From Coriaria nepalensis (Eukaryota; Streptophyta; Magnoliopsida; Cucurbitales; Coriariaceae): DNA of 64,000 nt. Every line of letters begins with the position of its first letter. Within the stretch, counting starts at the first letter, position 1. The stretch spans positions 5,709,001 through 5,773,000 of the forward strand of contig CP114499.1 of NCBI GenBank assembly GCA_027186245.1, written 5' to 3'. The position numbers and the translations under genes are program-made. Under the pieces are notes generated by a model. The model did not search any database, was not told where the DNA came from, and saw only the letters and a list, made by a program, of their open reading frames with translations. Shown one piece after another: positions 47,472 to 58,760 of the stretch.

Positions 47472-50400
47472 ATGGCATCAGAGGGAGGGAAAAAGTTTAC
47501 AAGGAGAGACAGTCTCCGAGAAATCGAATCAAAGGTCCGAGCTTGGTGGGATGAGAAAGAGGTTTTCAGGGCTGAGGCCGGTGAGAACCTGCCTCAACCA
47601 GGCGAGAAGTTTTTCGGAAACTTCCCTTTTCCATACATGAATGGGTACTTACATCTTGGGCATGCTTTCTCACTTTCCAAACTGGAGTTTGCGGCAGCTT
47701 ATCATAGACTAAGAGGTGCCAATGTGCTCTTACCCTTTGCTTTCCACTGCACTGGAATGCCCATCAAGGCCTCTGCCGATAAGCTCGCAAGAGAAATCCA
47801 ACAGTTTGGGGACCCACCAGTTTTTCCAGGTGAAGTGGAGGAACAGGTGGACCAGCAGAAAGAAGTAGAGGAAGCAAATAATGCAGCACCCACTTTGCCT
47901 GATAAGTTCAAGGGAAAGAAGTCTAAGGCTGTGTCTAAATCAGGTGGGCAGATGTATCAATGGGAGATTATGCGTAGCTTTGGACTAAAAGACAGTGAGA
48001 TATCAAAGTTTCAGAATCCTTATAACTGGTTGACTTACTTTCCTCCAGTGGCTATAGAAGACCTTCAGGCCTTTGGTTTGGGCTGTGATTGGAGAAGATC
48101 TTTTATTACCACAGACATGAACCCATTTTTCGATTCCTTTGTGAAGTGGCAGATGAGGAAGTTGAAGTCAATGGGTAAGATTGTGAAGGATGTTAGATAT
48201 ACGATTTTTTCGCCTTTAGATGGCCAACCTTGTGCTGATCACGATAGAGCTTCAGGAGAAGGAGTTCAACCTCAAGATTACACTTTGATCAAGATGGAGG
48301 TAGTGCGGCCTTTCCCTCCAAAAATGGGAGTTTTGGAGGGTAAAAATGTCTATTTAGCCGCTGCAACGTTGAGACCAGAAACTATGTATGGTCAAACTAA
48401 TGCATGGGTATTGCCTGAGGGAAAATATGGAGCCTTTGAAATCAATGAAAATGATGTGTTTATTATCACAAAGAGAGCAGCTCTTAACCTTGCCTATCAG
48501 AAGTTATGTAAGGTTCCAGAGAAGCCTACTTGCTTAGTTGAACTAACTGGTTATGATTTAATTGGCCTTCCATTAAAGTCTCCGCTTTCATTTAACGACA
48601 TTATATATGCTCTTCCTATGCTTACTATTCTCACTGACAAGGGAACTGGGATTGTGACAAGTGTCCCTACGGATGCTCCTGATGATTACATGGCCATGCA
48701 AGATTTGAAATCAAAACCAGCACTTAGAGCAAAGTATGGAGTGAAAGATGAGTGGATTTTGCCCTTTGAGATCATTCCTATCATAGATATTCCAGAATTT
48801 GGGGATAGAGCTGCTCAAAAGGTTTGCATAGATTTAAAAATTAAGAGCCAGAATGACAAAGAGAAGCTTGCAGAAGCCAAGAGGTTGACATATTTGAAAG
48901 GATTCACGGAAGGAACTCTACTTGTTGGTGAATTTGCAGGGAGGAGAGTCCAAGATGCTAAGCCATTGATCAGAAACAAGCTAATTGAAATGGGCCAGGC
49001 TGTAATGTATAGTGAACCTGAGAAGCGGGTTGTATCAAGATCAGGTGATGAGTGTATTGTGGCACTTACTGATCAATGGTATATAACATATGGTGAATCT
49101 GAATGGAAAAAATTGGCCGAGGAATGTTTGTCTAATATGAGTCTGTATTCTGAGGAGACAAGGCATGGATTTGACCACACTTTGGGCTGGCTTAACCAGT
49201 GGGCCTGCTCAAGATCCTTTGGGCTTGGAACCCATATTCCTTGGGACGACCAATTCCTAGTTGAATCACTCTCTGATTCCACAATCTACATGGCGTATTA
49301 CACTGTCGCTCACTTCTTACATAACGGAGACATGTATGGATCAAGCGCTACTAAGATAAAGCCTGAACAGTTGACTGACGAAACATGGGATTTCATCTTC
49401 TGTGGTGGGCCCTACCCAAGTTCTTCCGATATCCCACAATCTGTTCTTACGAAGATGAAGCAAGAGTTCGAATATTGGTACCCATTTGACCTTAGAGTTT
49501 CGGGAAAAGATCTCATTCAGAATCACTTGACTTTCTGCATATATAACCACACGGCGATTATGGCCAAGCACCATTGGCCTAGAGGGTTTAGATGTAACGG
49601 GCATATCATGCTTAATTCCGAGAAGATGTCTAAATCTACCGGTAACTTCCGGACATTAAAGGAATCGATCGAGGAGTTTTCAGCCGACGCTACTAGATTC
49701 TCTTTAGCCGATGCAGGAGATGGAGTTGATGATGCGAATTTCGTGTTTGAAACTGCAAATGCTGCTATTTTAAGGCTAACTAAAGAGATATCATGGATGG
49801 AAGAAATTCTCCAGGCAGACTCTGCTTCTTCATTGAGGCCGGGCCCACCATCTACTTATGTGGACAGGGTTTTTGCAAATGAGATAAACATTGCTGTCGA
49901 ATTGACCGAGCAGAATTACAAAGGCTATATGTTCCGAGAAGCCTTAAAGACGGGCTTTTATGATCTTCAAGCAGCTAGGGATGAGTATAGGTTCTCGTGT
50001 GGGGCCGGGGGTATGAACCGTAATCTAGTGTTCCGGTTTATGGATGTTCAGACAAGGCTTATCACTCCAATATGTCCACACTATGCAGAGTATGTTTGGA
50101 GAGAGCTCTTGAAGAAGGACGGGTTTGTAATAACTGCTGGCTGGCCTTCAGCTGATTCTCCTGATCTAACACTTAAGAGTGCTAATAAGTATTTACAAGA
50201 CTCCATTGTCTTGATGAGGAAGTTGCTTCAGAAACAAGTTTTAGGCTCAAAGAAAGGTAACAAGAAGGGCGGCACTCCTGTTACGTCAGTGGCTGAGGAA
50301 AGCAAGCTAAAGGGTTTGATCTATGTGAATGAGCAATTTGAGGGGTGGAAAGCAGAGTGCTTGAGGATACTACAAGGGAAATTTGATAGGCTGTCGAAGA

Positions 50401-50759
50401 AATTTGCCCTCGACAAGGAGATATTAGACCGGGAGATATTGGATGAGTTAAAGAAGAGTTCTGTAGGTCAAGCTACGAATTTTAAGCAGACCCAGAAGTT
50501 ATGCATGCCTTTCTTGCGGTTTAAGAAAGACGAGGCAGTTTCACTTGGTGAACAAGCTTTGGAATTGAAGCTGCCGTTCGGAGAGATTGAGGTCTTACGA
50601 GAAAACTTGGACTTGATTAAGAGGCAATTGGGTCTCGAAGAGGTGGAGGTTTTGTCTGCAACAGATCCTGATGCTCTTGCTAAGGCGGGTTCTCTTGTTT
50701 CGCTGCTAAATCAGAACCCTCCATCCCCTGGAAATCCAACGGCTATCTTCTTACCTTAG
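47472..50759 (+). CDS. Leucyl-tRNA synthetase, cytosolic
   Basis: One uninterrupted coding exon of 1,095 residues, the usual length for the plant cytosolic enzyme (At1g09620, about 1,090). It charges tRNA-Leu with leucine. The class Ia signature HLGH is at residues 61-64 within PFPYMNGYLHLGHAFS, and the KMSKS loop at 718-722. Between them is the CP1 editing domain, with AAATLRPETMYGQTNAW and GTGIVTSVPTDAPDDY, the threonine-rich and aspartate motifs that hydrolyse mischarged tRNA. The C-terminal half holds the anticodon-binding helices and the LPFGEIEVL tail of eukaryotic and archaeal LeuRS. The start MASEGGKK is used because it aligns with the family and an upstream in-frame extension would cross a splice acceptor. 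There is no targeting peptide, consistent with the cytosol. Confidence 0.96.
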   Translation: MASEGGKKFTRRDSLREIESKVRAWWDEKEVFRAEAGENLPQPGEKFFGNFPFPYMNGYLHLGHAFSLSKLEFAAAYHRLRGANVLLPFAFHCTGMPIKASADKLAREIQQFGDPPVFPGEVEEQVDQQKEVEEANNAAPTLPDKFKGKKSKAVSKSGGQMYQWEIMRSFGLKDSEISKFQNPYNWLTYFPPVAIEDLQAFGLGCDWRRSFITTDMNPFFDSFVKWQMRKLKSMGKIVKDVRYTIFSPLDGQPCADHDRASGEGVQPQDYTLIKMEVVRPFPPKMGVLEGKNVYLAAATLRPETMYGQTNAWVLPEGKYGAFEINENDVFIITKRAALNLAYQKLCKVPEKPTCLVELTGYDLIGLPLKSPLSFNDIIYALPMLTILTDKGTGIVTSVPTDAPDDYMAMQDLKSKPALRAKYGVKDEWILPFEIIPIIDIPEFGDRAAQKVCIDLKIKSQNDKEKLAEAKRLTYLKGFTEGTLLVGEFAGRRVQDAKPLIRNKLIEMGQAVMYSEPEKRVVSRSGDECIVALTDQWYITYGESEWKKLAEECLSNMSLYSEETRHGFDHTLGWLNQWACSRSFGLGTHIPWDDQFLVESLSDSTIYMAYYTVAHFLHNGDMYGSSATKIKPEQLTDETWDFIFCGGPYPSSSDIPQSVLTKMKQEFEYWYPFDLRVSGKDLIQNHLTFCIYNHTAIMAKHHWPRGFRCNGHIMLNSEKMSKSTGNFRTLKESIEEFSADATRFSLADAGDGVDDANFVFETANAAILRLTKEISWMEEILQADSASSLRPGPPSTYVDRVFANEINIAVELTEQNYKGYMFREALKTGFYDLQAARDEYRFSCGAGGMNRNLVFRFMDVQTRLITPICPHYAEYVWRELLKKDGFVITAGWPSADSPDLTLKSANKYLQDSIVLMRKLLQKQVLGSKKGNKKGGTPVTSVAEESKLKGLIYVNEQFEGWKAECLRILQGKFDRLSKKFALDKEILDREILDELKKSSVGQATNFKQTQKLCMPFLRFKKDEAVSLGEQALELKLPFGEIEVLRENLDLIKRQLGLEEVEVLSATDPDALAKAGSLVSLLNQNPPSPGNPTAIFLP

Positions 50760-51112
50760 GTAAAACGGGTTCTGTTTACTGCATTCGGTTAGAACGATGG
50801 TTTCGTTTCCATTATCAGACCTTGTGATGTTTTCTTAGTTTGCTTCTCGATAAACTGTTTCATACGGTGTCTTAATATATTTAATTTTGGACGACAATTT
50901 TGATTTATAAGCATTTTGTTATTTCTATGGATCGCCATTAATTCTGTCTTCTCTATCCTTTCAGTTTTGAAACTTATCTACAGGTTTCTGCTTGAAAGAC
51001 CTCAACTCATACTCATACTGATGACCATGGCAAGAAATATACATTATCACTCTCTCCGTCTCTCTTTCAACAAATATTTCTGCAATTATCAATCTGAAGC
51101 GAAAGACAAAGG

Positions 51113-51970
51113 TCACTCTGGACAGAAAGGCCTGTCCATATCATCCCTATGACTAGGAATCTTAAAATGCCTTAATCTCCCCTCTTGCTTAATCATATAC
51201 CCTTCACACAAGTAAGTCTTGGAAAACTTATCCTCCACTTCCCTATTCACATCATGCACAAACACATGAGTCTCTCCATCCTCTCTATTTCTAGCCATCA
51301 TCCCTGAGGTATATATGGCCGTCATCCTTCCCGGTGCATCCTCGTAGTAGCCGGTAGGTGCATCCACCATAATCAAATCCCATTTAATCTCATAAACTTC
51401 ACTAGGCAAGACCTTCAAGGCTAGTTGGCACATAGAGTACTTTGGGTCCACAATGGCAGTGCATTCTGGTCCTTTACCTACCTCCATAAGACTGCTCGCC
51501 TGATTCACCTTGCTATCATACGTGGCATGATATGATTCGAGCATTGGAAACCGCTGTTTGATTTGCTGGATCCACGCCTCATCTTCTTCGATGAAGATCG
51601 TACGGCCGTTGAAGTTTAGTGTGGCCCACATTAAACTGTCGTGGCCTAAGCCAAATACGAGGAAGTTACATGGGGATTTCTGGTCTAGGATTCTGGCTGT
51701 GATCGAGATTTCTTTGAGGGTTTGTTGAGGTGTTATTGTTGAAGTCGAGTAGTGTATTAGAGCTTGGGATAGAGAACGTGGAATTTTGGTGCAATTTGGG
51801 GAACAATTTTTGGACTTGGATGAAAGTTTTTTGTGAGATAATGGAGATGTGTTTTCCGTAGAGGAGGTGAAAGTTGAGGGTTTTAGGAGAAATAGGAGGA
51901 AGAAAGCAACGAGGATTCCGAAAGTGAGGAGCTTAAGGTTGAGAATTTGATGGGCTTTAGGTGACCTCAT
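51113..51970 (-). CDS. Glucuronoxylan 4-O-methyltransferase (DUF579, GXM1-like)
   Basis: An intronless gene of 285 residues, the normal family length. A short basic N-terminus is followed by one membrane anchor (about residues 14-33), giving a type II Golgi protein. The luminal DUF579 domain has the SAM-binding FGLGHDSLMW, IFIEEDEAWI, VDAPTGYYEDAPGRM and YTSGMMARNR motifs. The ending HRDDMDRPFCP is also typical. The enzyme transfers methyl from S-adenosylmethionine to O-4 of glucuronic acid side chains on xylan during secondary-wall formation. Assignment to the GXM1 branch (At1g09610) rests on similarity and neighbours, since LeuRS and the kinase flank that Arabidopsis gene too. It is convergent with LeuRS, with 353 bp between stops. 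Confidence 0.93.
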   Translation of the reverse strand: MRSPKAHQILNLKLLTFGILVAFFLLFLLKPSTFTSSTENTSPLSHKKLSSKSKNCSPNCTKIPRSLSQALIHYSTSTITPQQTLKEISITARILDQKSPCNFLVFGLGHDSLMWATLNFNGRTIFIEEDEAWIQQIKQRFPMLESYHATYDSKVNQASSLMEVGKGPECTAIVDPKYSMCQLALKVLPSEVYEIKWDLIMVDAPTGYYEDAPGRMTAIYTSGMMARNREDGETHVFVHDVNREVEDKFSKTYLCEGYMIKQEGRLRHFKIPSHRDDMDRPFCPE

Positions 51971-52807
51971 GGTTTGAGGAACAAAAAGGTTGTTTGAGGA
52001 AAGCTAAGATGGGAGTTGAGTTTTTAAGGTTTTGTTTTGGGTTTTCTTGCTTAGAGAAAAAGGGTAGGCAGAAAGGATGACTCGTCTATTGAGTAAGACC
52101 AAACAACCACTTCTATGTTTTTTAAGGGAGCAAGATTAGGTGGTTTCTGGTAAACTGTTTCTTTCTTTCACTCTCTCATTAACAGAAAGAAAGAAAAGAA
52201 GTAAAAGGAAGTGCATTGATATAAAAAATGTAAGAAAACTGTGTTTTCTGATGTCATTACAATCCACCTAAAGTTGTACATCTTAACATTGACATCTCAC
52301 TCGCTTATAGTTAGTAATATCAACAGCATGCATCATTAATGTGGAAAAGAAGGGAAAAAAAAACCCAAACCAGAATCGAAATGACGATACAACCAGAATC
52401 TTGATCTAACGGTACGCCAATTGAATGGATTGCTCCAAATTTGATAAATTTAAAGTTAAAAAGAAACAAGTAATTTGTCAGGATAAATGACCTCAAAATC
52501 TCAGACAAACTCGTACAACTTCTCTCTTGCGAATAGTGTAAACTGTAATCAATTAACAGCCGAATACTCCACCAAGCAAACAGACCCTAATCAACTTTTT
52601 CTCTCCAGCCAAAAACTTGTGTTAGCTCCTCAAATCTCAAAATCTACCACCTAACATATTTAATAGCACCTGATGGCTACATATGTTCTCTCTCCCCTTT
52701 CCTGAATGTTTTTCAATCTAAATGCCAGTGTACTTAAAAGCCTCCATGAATTGTTCATATGTACTTAACGTTAGAGCATTTTACTACTGTAATCGGGATT
52801 AAAGGGA
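51971..52807 (-). promoter_or_regulatory. GXM upstream region / kinase 3' flank
   Basis: 837 bp between the GXM start and the kinase stop, both on minus. It must contain the GXM promoter and the kinase 3' UTR. No clear secondary-wall MYB element or other motif stood out to me. Confidence 0.4.
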
Positions 52808-53701
52808 TCACCTTCCACTCCTACAATGGTGAAGTAAACATTTGTATTGTGGGTTATCACTACAGGCTGTTTTAGCCTTTGTTTTATCCCCACGAGCTTT
52901 CCATACAGCTTGCTGGATCTGTCTCTCATGCTCCTTCAGCATTTCATCTAGGTTTCCGCCAGGTGGGATCAGTGGGCCCGAGTAATGTATCCTATTCTTC
53001 TTTGGACAAAAATCGTATTAAAAAAAGAAAGCATTGAAATTAGTACAAGATTTAGAGTGCAAATGACATTAATTTCGAGTAACATGTTTATTTCTTTACC
53101 ATTGTTGACTCCTTTCCAGATGCTATGGACTCATCCCTCTTAACATTACTAGACTTGACCCTGTTCGGAAAATGTTGGGACCACTCATGCTTTCCAGCTG
53201 ACTCGCCTCCATCCAAATGGTTGTATTTTCCCTTTTTATAACGCTGACCGGACCAGTTAGAGTTCATACTAGAAGCATCTCCTCCTCCACCAATACCGAA
53301 CCGGCGGGACCCATATTGAGCCGTGATCGAATTGGAAAACCGGGACAGCTGGGCAGCCCCACGTTGGATGAGAGATCTCTGTGTTTTGGATTCTTTACCC
53401 TTGTTCATGTTCATGTTTCGTGAAGATCCGAACACAGAGAGGTGCATTGATTGACCGGAGTGGGAGTGCACATTTAATGATAGTCCTTTAGGAGGTTCTA
53501 TGGGGAATCCAGACCCACCGTCATCTTCTGGGTTGAACTTCTCGCTCACGCTTTTTGGGTTAGCTTGGGCTTGTCGTTTCTGGATTAGGCCCAAAAGAAA
53601 GAGTGAATATGCATATACATTTTAGGATTAAAAAACAAGTTGTTGAAATCAAGATGGAAATTACTAGGAGCCACGTTTTTCTTATTTTATTTTGCATTTA
53701 T

Positions 53702-53732
<31 letters not shown>

Positions 53733-55752
53733 CAATTACCAGTATAGATGTTTGCAATTCAGCATTGGCATCTGGTGCAGGAACAGCTTTAGACTCTCGG
53801 AATCCTTTTCTAGCTGTTTCATGTTCACGTCCTACTCCCAGACCTGCTCTTTGTCTGATTTTAAATAAGTGTTTGGTACTCCTCCCGCGCCCCCCAACCC
53901 CACCCAAAATTTTTTTTTTATTATATACCAAAATTAAGGAAATTTGTGTACCTTCTGCTTTCGTCGTCTCTAATCTTGGCATCAAACTCCTTGCTTGGAG
54001 GATACTTTGGCAAACTTGATGGGTCACATGGAAGTGGATTTGTAGTGAAGAACTAGAGAGGAAAACATAAGACTTAAGACTATATATAACTAAGAGACAA
54101 AAAAATCATCAAGAGAAACTAATAAGCTATTAAAGTAGCCACAAAAAGATCACCTCATTTTGGAGAGAAGAAGAAGCTGTTCCACGACTGTCGGGTTCTA
54201 TAGCAAGAAGAACGTCTAAAAGGGCGAGGGCAGATGAAGGAAAGTCCTTAAATGTTTCAGAAACACAACGCTTATAAGGATGTTGAGGTTTAAACATGGT
54301 TGCATGAGGTAATCTTGATCTTTTCCAGTACTCCTCGGAAGGGGACCCACAAAGTTTGAAAATCTTGTGCAATTGCTCCACCTATTAATAAATTCATACA
54401 AAAATAAGATGATAAAATCATCCAAATGCAAATTTGATTCGCCCCCACATAAAACAATCAAATTCCAGTTTCAAAGTTCGAACCCAAATGCACCTAATCT
54501 CTATCAAGAGAAAGCTTTATTAAGAGTACCTCTGTTCTTCCTGGCATGATGGACTTCCCAGCAAGCAACTCTGCAAGAATGCAACCGCTACTCCACAAAT
54601 CCACAGAAACTCCATAATCTGTAGAACCAAGCAAAAGCTCGGGTGGCCTATACCACAAAGTAACAACTCGGCTTGTAAGGGGCTGCTTCTGATGAAGCCG
54701 TAAGGAAGTCGCAAGCCCGAAATCCCCAATCTTTAAATTCCCATTATTATCAATCAGAAGATTCGAACCCTTTATGTCTCTATGCAAAACACCCTGAGTA
54801 TGACAATGTTCAAGGCCTAGAAGTAGTTGCCGCATATAGCACTTAATCTGCAGAGCCAAAAGAATTATAATTACAACACTTATTATACATAAACATATTA
54901 AAAAGAAATTCATGATTTAGAAATAGGATTACAAAAAAAAATAATTTAAAAGTTGTTTACTTGGGCTTCTGTGAGTTTGATTGCAGGATTTGCTGCAAGC
55001 CCGGAAAGATCATGCTCCATATACTCGAAAATGAGGTATAAGCTGCCAGATACTCTTGAAGTAATTAGGCCTTCAAGCTTCATAACATTGGGGTGGTCAA
55101 GCCTACGCAAAATCATTATTTCTCTAGCCATAAACCGAACACTTTCTGGATCCATGTTTGCAAATCGGACCTTCTTCAATGCAACCATCTTGTTTGTTTC
55201 TAGATCCCGTGCTCTATACACACTGCTGTATGTTCCTTGCCCAATCTATACGATAGTCCACAAAGCTAAAGTTACACCCAAAAAAAAAAATTAAAAAAAA
55301 AATAAAGAAAAAAAAATAAAGAAAAAAAATCTACTTTAAAAACTGACCTTGTCCAACTTCTCAAAAGACTCTGCCTTTCTAGGCAACCATCCATTAATGG
55401 CTTCTCCAGCTACAGAGGTCAGCCAAGAAGGCCATCCAGCAACAACCTGTGCCCCTTTTTCTCCATTGCTGAAATTAGAAATCCTAGATAGAGAAGGCCT
55501 TTCAATAGTAGACTTCGATTTCTCAATCTGTAACTTTGAGCCTTTCTCTTCATTATCATCATCCGATGTTTGAGTAGACACTCTATTCTCTATTAACCTA
55601 ACAGTCGCTTCATTTCCACCTCCATCTCCATCCACTATGACTTCTTCTCTCCTCAAGGAAGCACCTAACTGCCTCGAAGATTTATTTGATTTTAATTGCT
55701 TCTCTTTTCCATGGTCCTCATCTGTGGACCCTTTCGAGTATATACACCCCAT
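52808..55752 (-). CDS. CDK-like Ser/Thr protein kinase (IBS1/At1g09600 type)
   Basis: Eight exons on minus (55348-55752, 54961-55245, 54530-54847, 54154-54381, 53952-54052, 53740-53854, 53100-53579, 52808-52999) join in phase to 707 residues. The start at MGCIYSKG is preferred over an upstream Met because glycine 2 and cysteine 3 form an N-myristoylation/palmitoylation signal typical of this clade. Kinase landmarks are IGQGTYSSV (136-144), catalytic Lys159, DPESVRFMAREI in place of a PSTAIRE helix, HRDIKGSN (252-259), DFG (272-274) and WYRPPELLLG. The C-terminal extension is Ser/Gly/Lys rich and ends with RIHYSGPLIPPGGNLDEML, conserved in the family. Relatives include Arabidopsis IBS1 (At1g18670), linked to priming and stress responses. 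Predicted membrane-associated; substrates unknown. Confidence 0.93.
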
Positions 55753-57100
55753 CAAAAAAAATTCGACTTTTACCCACCCACTGGGTTTTCTTAAAACAAT
55801 TTCATAGGGCAAAATTTTCAATGGCATTGAGGTAGAATCGGCTTTATCTTCCCATGCTATTTATTCCCACATCATTAGCAAAATATTTCTAATTAGGCGT
55901 TCATTTTGAATTGCTCTTGTATAGCTCAGGGAAATGAGAAAAGACCCAGATCCCCAAATCTCAGGAAATCAACATAAAAGGTTCGGATTTGATCCAATGC
56001 AAGGACTATATTCAGAATCAAATCAAAATTGATATTATCCGAAAGAAAATGGTATACACCCAGATCCCCAAAATAGAAGAAATAACTCAAGAACCCTGTT
56101 TTCTTCTATCTCAGAAACAAAGAACTAAGGAAATTTGTAAGATTCCGTAACCTTGATAATGTGCAGAAAGCCATAACCAATGCCAAACTGAATCGAACAC
56201 GCTAGTGGAAATGCGATGCATTTACTCCGCCCCATTAAAAACTGAACCCCTTGATTTTCTCAACCCGAACTGAAAAAGATAAAAATAAAAATAAAAAGGA
56301 TGGCGAAATGGCGTTACTCTCCTTCTTCTGCTAGATAACCAAACCTCAGCAGCACACATAAACTACCATTGAAAACAAACAATATCAAAAAAGCAAAGGC
56401 TTTTGAATTCCGTTAGAACAGACTGACTAATTTTTCTTTTTCGTTTTCTTTGGAGAAGGAATGTGGTTTGGTCCTAGCCAAAGCCCAAAGGGAAGAAAGT
56501 GAAAAGAAAGCGAGTGAAAGAGAGAGAGAGAGAGATTTATTTTCGGATATAGAGGTTGAGCCTAAACCGTCCAGAGGGCAATTGCTAAATACAATTCCAT
56601 ATATAGAAACAAAATTTGGGTCAGACCGAAGGAAGAAAAAAGGGAACGTCTTTTCGAAAGAGTGGAAAGAGAAAGCTCTCTGCCTCTGAACCTCTGTTAA
56701 ATTTAGAGAGAGAAAAAAGAGTCGGGATTTTAGATAGAGAGCATGAATTAGTGAAAGCCTTCGAGTTAAGTGAGCTAGAGAGAAAGAGAGAGCACGGCCT
56801 TCCCGTGAGGGAAGACAGAAGGAATATGAAGATTGGGGGAGATCTATTCCGGTTTGCTTGATTGAGCACATCGCACGAAATGCTACGCCACGTGTCTGTA
56901 TTGTGGGACCCTCTCTTCAGGAATTGTGGGCCCCGTTGAATTTTGTCTTTGTCCTTGTCATCACAATGTCGATCTCGACGTAGAGTCTGTCTCGTAGCGG
57001 AGGGCCGACAAGTCGTACAAGTTGTAAGACTATTTACCTTAGATTCAGTGGGCCGACACGGCTTTCACACTGGATTGGCCCAATAGATCTAATTTTCGGT
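55753..57100 (-). promoter_or_regulatory. Kinase 5' leader and promoter with site II motifs
   Basis: It holds the kinase upstream region on minus. Short GA-rich tracts at 56,515-56,535 and 56,700-56,790 are pyrimidine-rich on the transcribed strand, as in many plant leaders. TGGGCC at 57049-57054 and GGCCCA at 57077-57082 are site II-type motifs. Reading frames here are compositional artefacts of the GA tracts. Confidence 0.4.
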
Positions 57101-57204
57101 CAGAAAGGAGAAATATGACAAATAAATAAATAAATAACAAGCACTTGTTTCATTAAGAGGCTTGACATATAATAATCATATTTGAAAATGTCAATGGCAT
57201 TAGA

Positions 57205-57309
57205 AATGTTCGTTTGAAGAATTCGACCCGTGAATTGGCGGGAGATGTACCGGCCGAGGCCCGTCCAGCGCATTTTCAGGCTGTACAAGCCCAGGTTCTG
57301 GTCGATTAG
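57205..57309 (+). pseudogene. NDUFAF6-like fragment, inverted copy
   Basis: 35 codons in one open frame (NVRLKN, ELAGDVPAEARPAHFQAVQA, then a TAG) match the segment of the NDUFAF6-like pseudogene around 45,130-45,240. The orientation is opposite to the copies at 39 and 45 kb. One base after its stop the sequence continues as an NLR fragment on the other strand. Confidence 0.75.
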
Positions 57310-57440
57310 TCGGGTACTAGACAACTTCGACACCATCAAATTTGGAAGAGAAGATGTATCCGGAAATAATATTCCTTCTTCAGTGTTTGCATCTTCAAGA
57401 TCATTAGATGATGCTGATAATGGCGATGATGATCTTGCTA
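57310..57440 (-). pseudogene. NLR LRR fragment, inverted copy
   Basis: The minus strand encodes ARSSSPLSASSNDLEDANTEEG and LPNLMVSKL, matching the serine-rich linker of the NLRs (near 42,745-42,840 in the intact one). Together with the adjacent NDUFAF6 piece it reproduces the NLR/NDUFAF6 arrangement of the cluster in reverse. Confidence 0.75.
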
Positions 57441-57529
57441 AAACTGGTTTAGTAAATAGATAAACAGATTCCACTTTGACTAGAATTTCAGTGCAAAAGA
57501 ACATTTTCTGAACGCAGGTTATCAAAAAT

Positions 57530-57930
57530 GCTGGAGAGCTAAACCATGTCAAGGAAGTTATCAAGTGGGGGGACTGATTACTTTCTCAAGACTTTCAATC
57601 ATACCGCTGATACCATTGGCAGGTAGAAGTAGGGGATACTTTCGTAGGGAGTACAACTCCAAATAATCATTATTGCTGGATTCTTCGTGTGGATATTGAT
57701 TATGAACGGCCGCCTGTAAGAGAGTGTCATAGCTGTTGTGATCTTGCTGCAGGAATGGCTGCTGCTTTTTTAGCTTCTCTGCCTCCATTGCTTTCAAATA
57801 CAATAAGGCCTACTCACAGAAACTTGTCCATGATGGAAAGACACTCTTTAAATTTTTCAAGGGATCAGAGGGGTATGAATTTGTACGGGGTGGTGCTTGG
57901 ATGTACTATGCAACTGGAAACAACTCCTAA
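57530..57930 (+). pseudogene. GH9 endo-beta-1,4-glucanase (KORRIGAN-like) fragment
   Basis: Conceptual reading gives AGELNHVKEVIKWG, then after a one-base insertion [15 protein letters not shown], then [53 protein letters not shown] and [13 protein letters not shown]. These are conserved blocks of membrane-anchored GH9 endoglucanases that act on cellulose at the plasma membrane. Only about 130 codons remain, with frameshifts and stops, and both ends are missing. Introns appear to be absent. Confidence 0.78.
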
Positions 57931-58375
57931 CGAAGCTAATTACCAAACAAATGCCTGTCGAAGTCCTGAATATGCAATCGGAGGGATGATCATGATCACG
58001 ATCACGATCATTTGTATGTCAAATAAAGGAGCAATTACTGGTTTTGACGGAGATAACACAGAAGAGTATAAGCTGACAGTAGAAGAATCCAGTCGCTTAT
58101 CCTCTTCTTTACTATATTCCTTTTGCAAGAAGCACATAAGTATGATGATGCCTACTGTCCTTATGCAAAAAATGATGATGAACAAAGTTGTGCCACTTGT
58201 ACTCCCAGTACTCTACAGCACTTTATGTGGAAAGAAAAAGATCGAGTGGAATACATATAATCTTAACAAAAACAAAAAAAACAAAAAAAAAACAAATTTA
58301 CAATTGAGTATAACAGAGAAATCAATTCTCTTCTTAATAGCTTATACATCATATATTTGGATAAATCTATGAAAC

Positions 58376-58760
58376 TGTACTACTCAAGAGGCTGCTTGGC
58401 GATAAAGAAGTGATTATTCCGACTCTTCCTCCTTATAGTGAGGATGGTGATCCATTGTTGGGACCTGAGTAGGTCCTTGCTGTTAGATGGGTCCAACACT
58501 CTAATGGAAGCGTTCAAGAGGCACTTGTTCGTTGGAAAACATTTCTGCCCGAAGATGCTACGTGGGAACCTTGAGGATTTCCTAACTTGAACCTTGAGGA
58601 CAAGGCTCGTTTTACGGCGGGGAGTAATGATGGGCCAGAAGATGATCGTAGAGCAAGGCTTAGTGCATGGGCCAAACGGGTAAACACGAGGCTTGGAGAC
58701 TACGTGGTTGATTGCTTGGGAAACGCATGCAATCCATTGATATGAATTGCACTTATTTCC
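58376..58760 (+). mobile_element. Ty3/gypsy retrotransposon 3' remnant with chromodomain
   Basis: The frame reads LGDKEVIIPTLPP, then PE followed by a stop, then VLAVRWVQHSNGSVQEALVRWK and LPEDATWEP, a retroelement chromodomain-type tail of integrase. FPNLNLEDKARF and LGDYVVDCLG follow. Two in-frame stops mark it as dead. The T-rich sequence to about 58,890, with TATATAAAG at 58,873-58,881, may be part of an LTR, but no second LTR is present. Confidence 0.7.

Noticed and set aside
55753..55827. 25-codon upstream extension of the kinase
   Set aside because: An in-frame Met exists, but the clade starts at MGC with a lipidation signal.
56413..56871. Ser/Leu/Phe-rich frames in the kinase upstream region
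   Set aside because: They reflect GA/CT tracts of a leader or promoter; the opposite-strand frames are equally long and equally meaningless.
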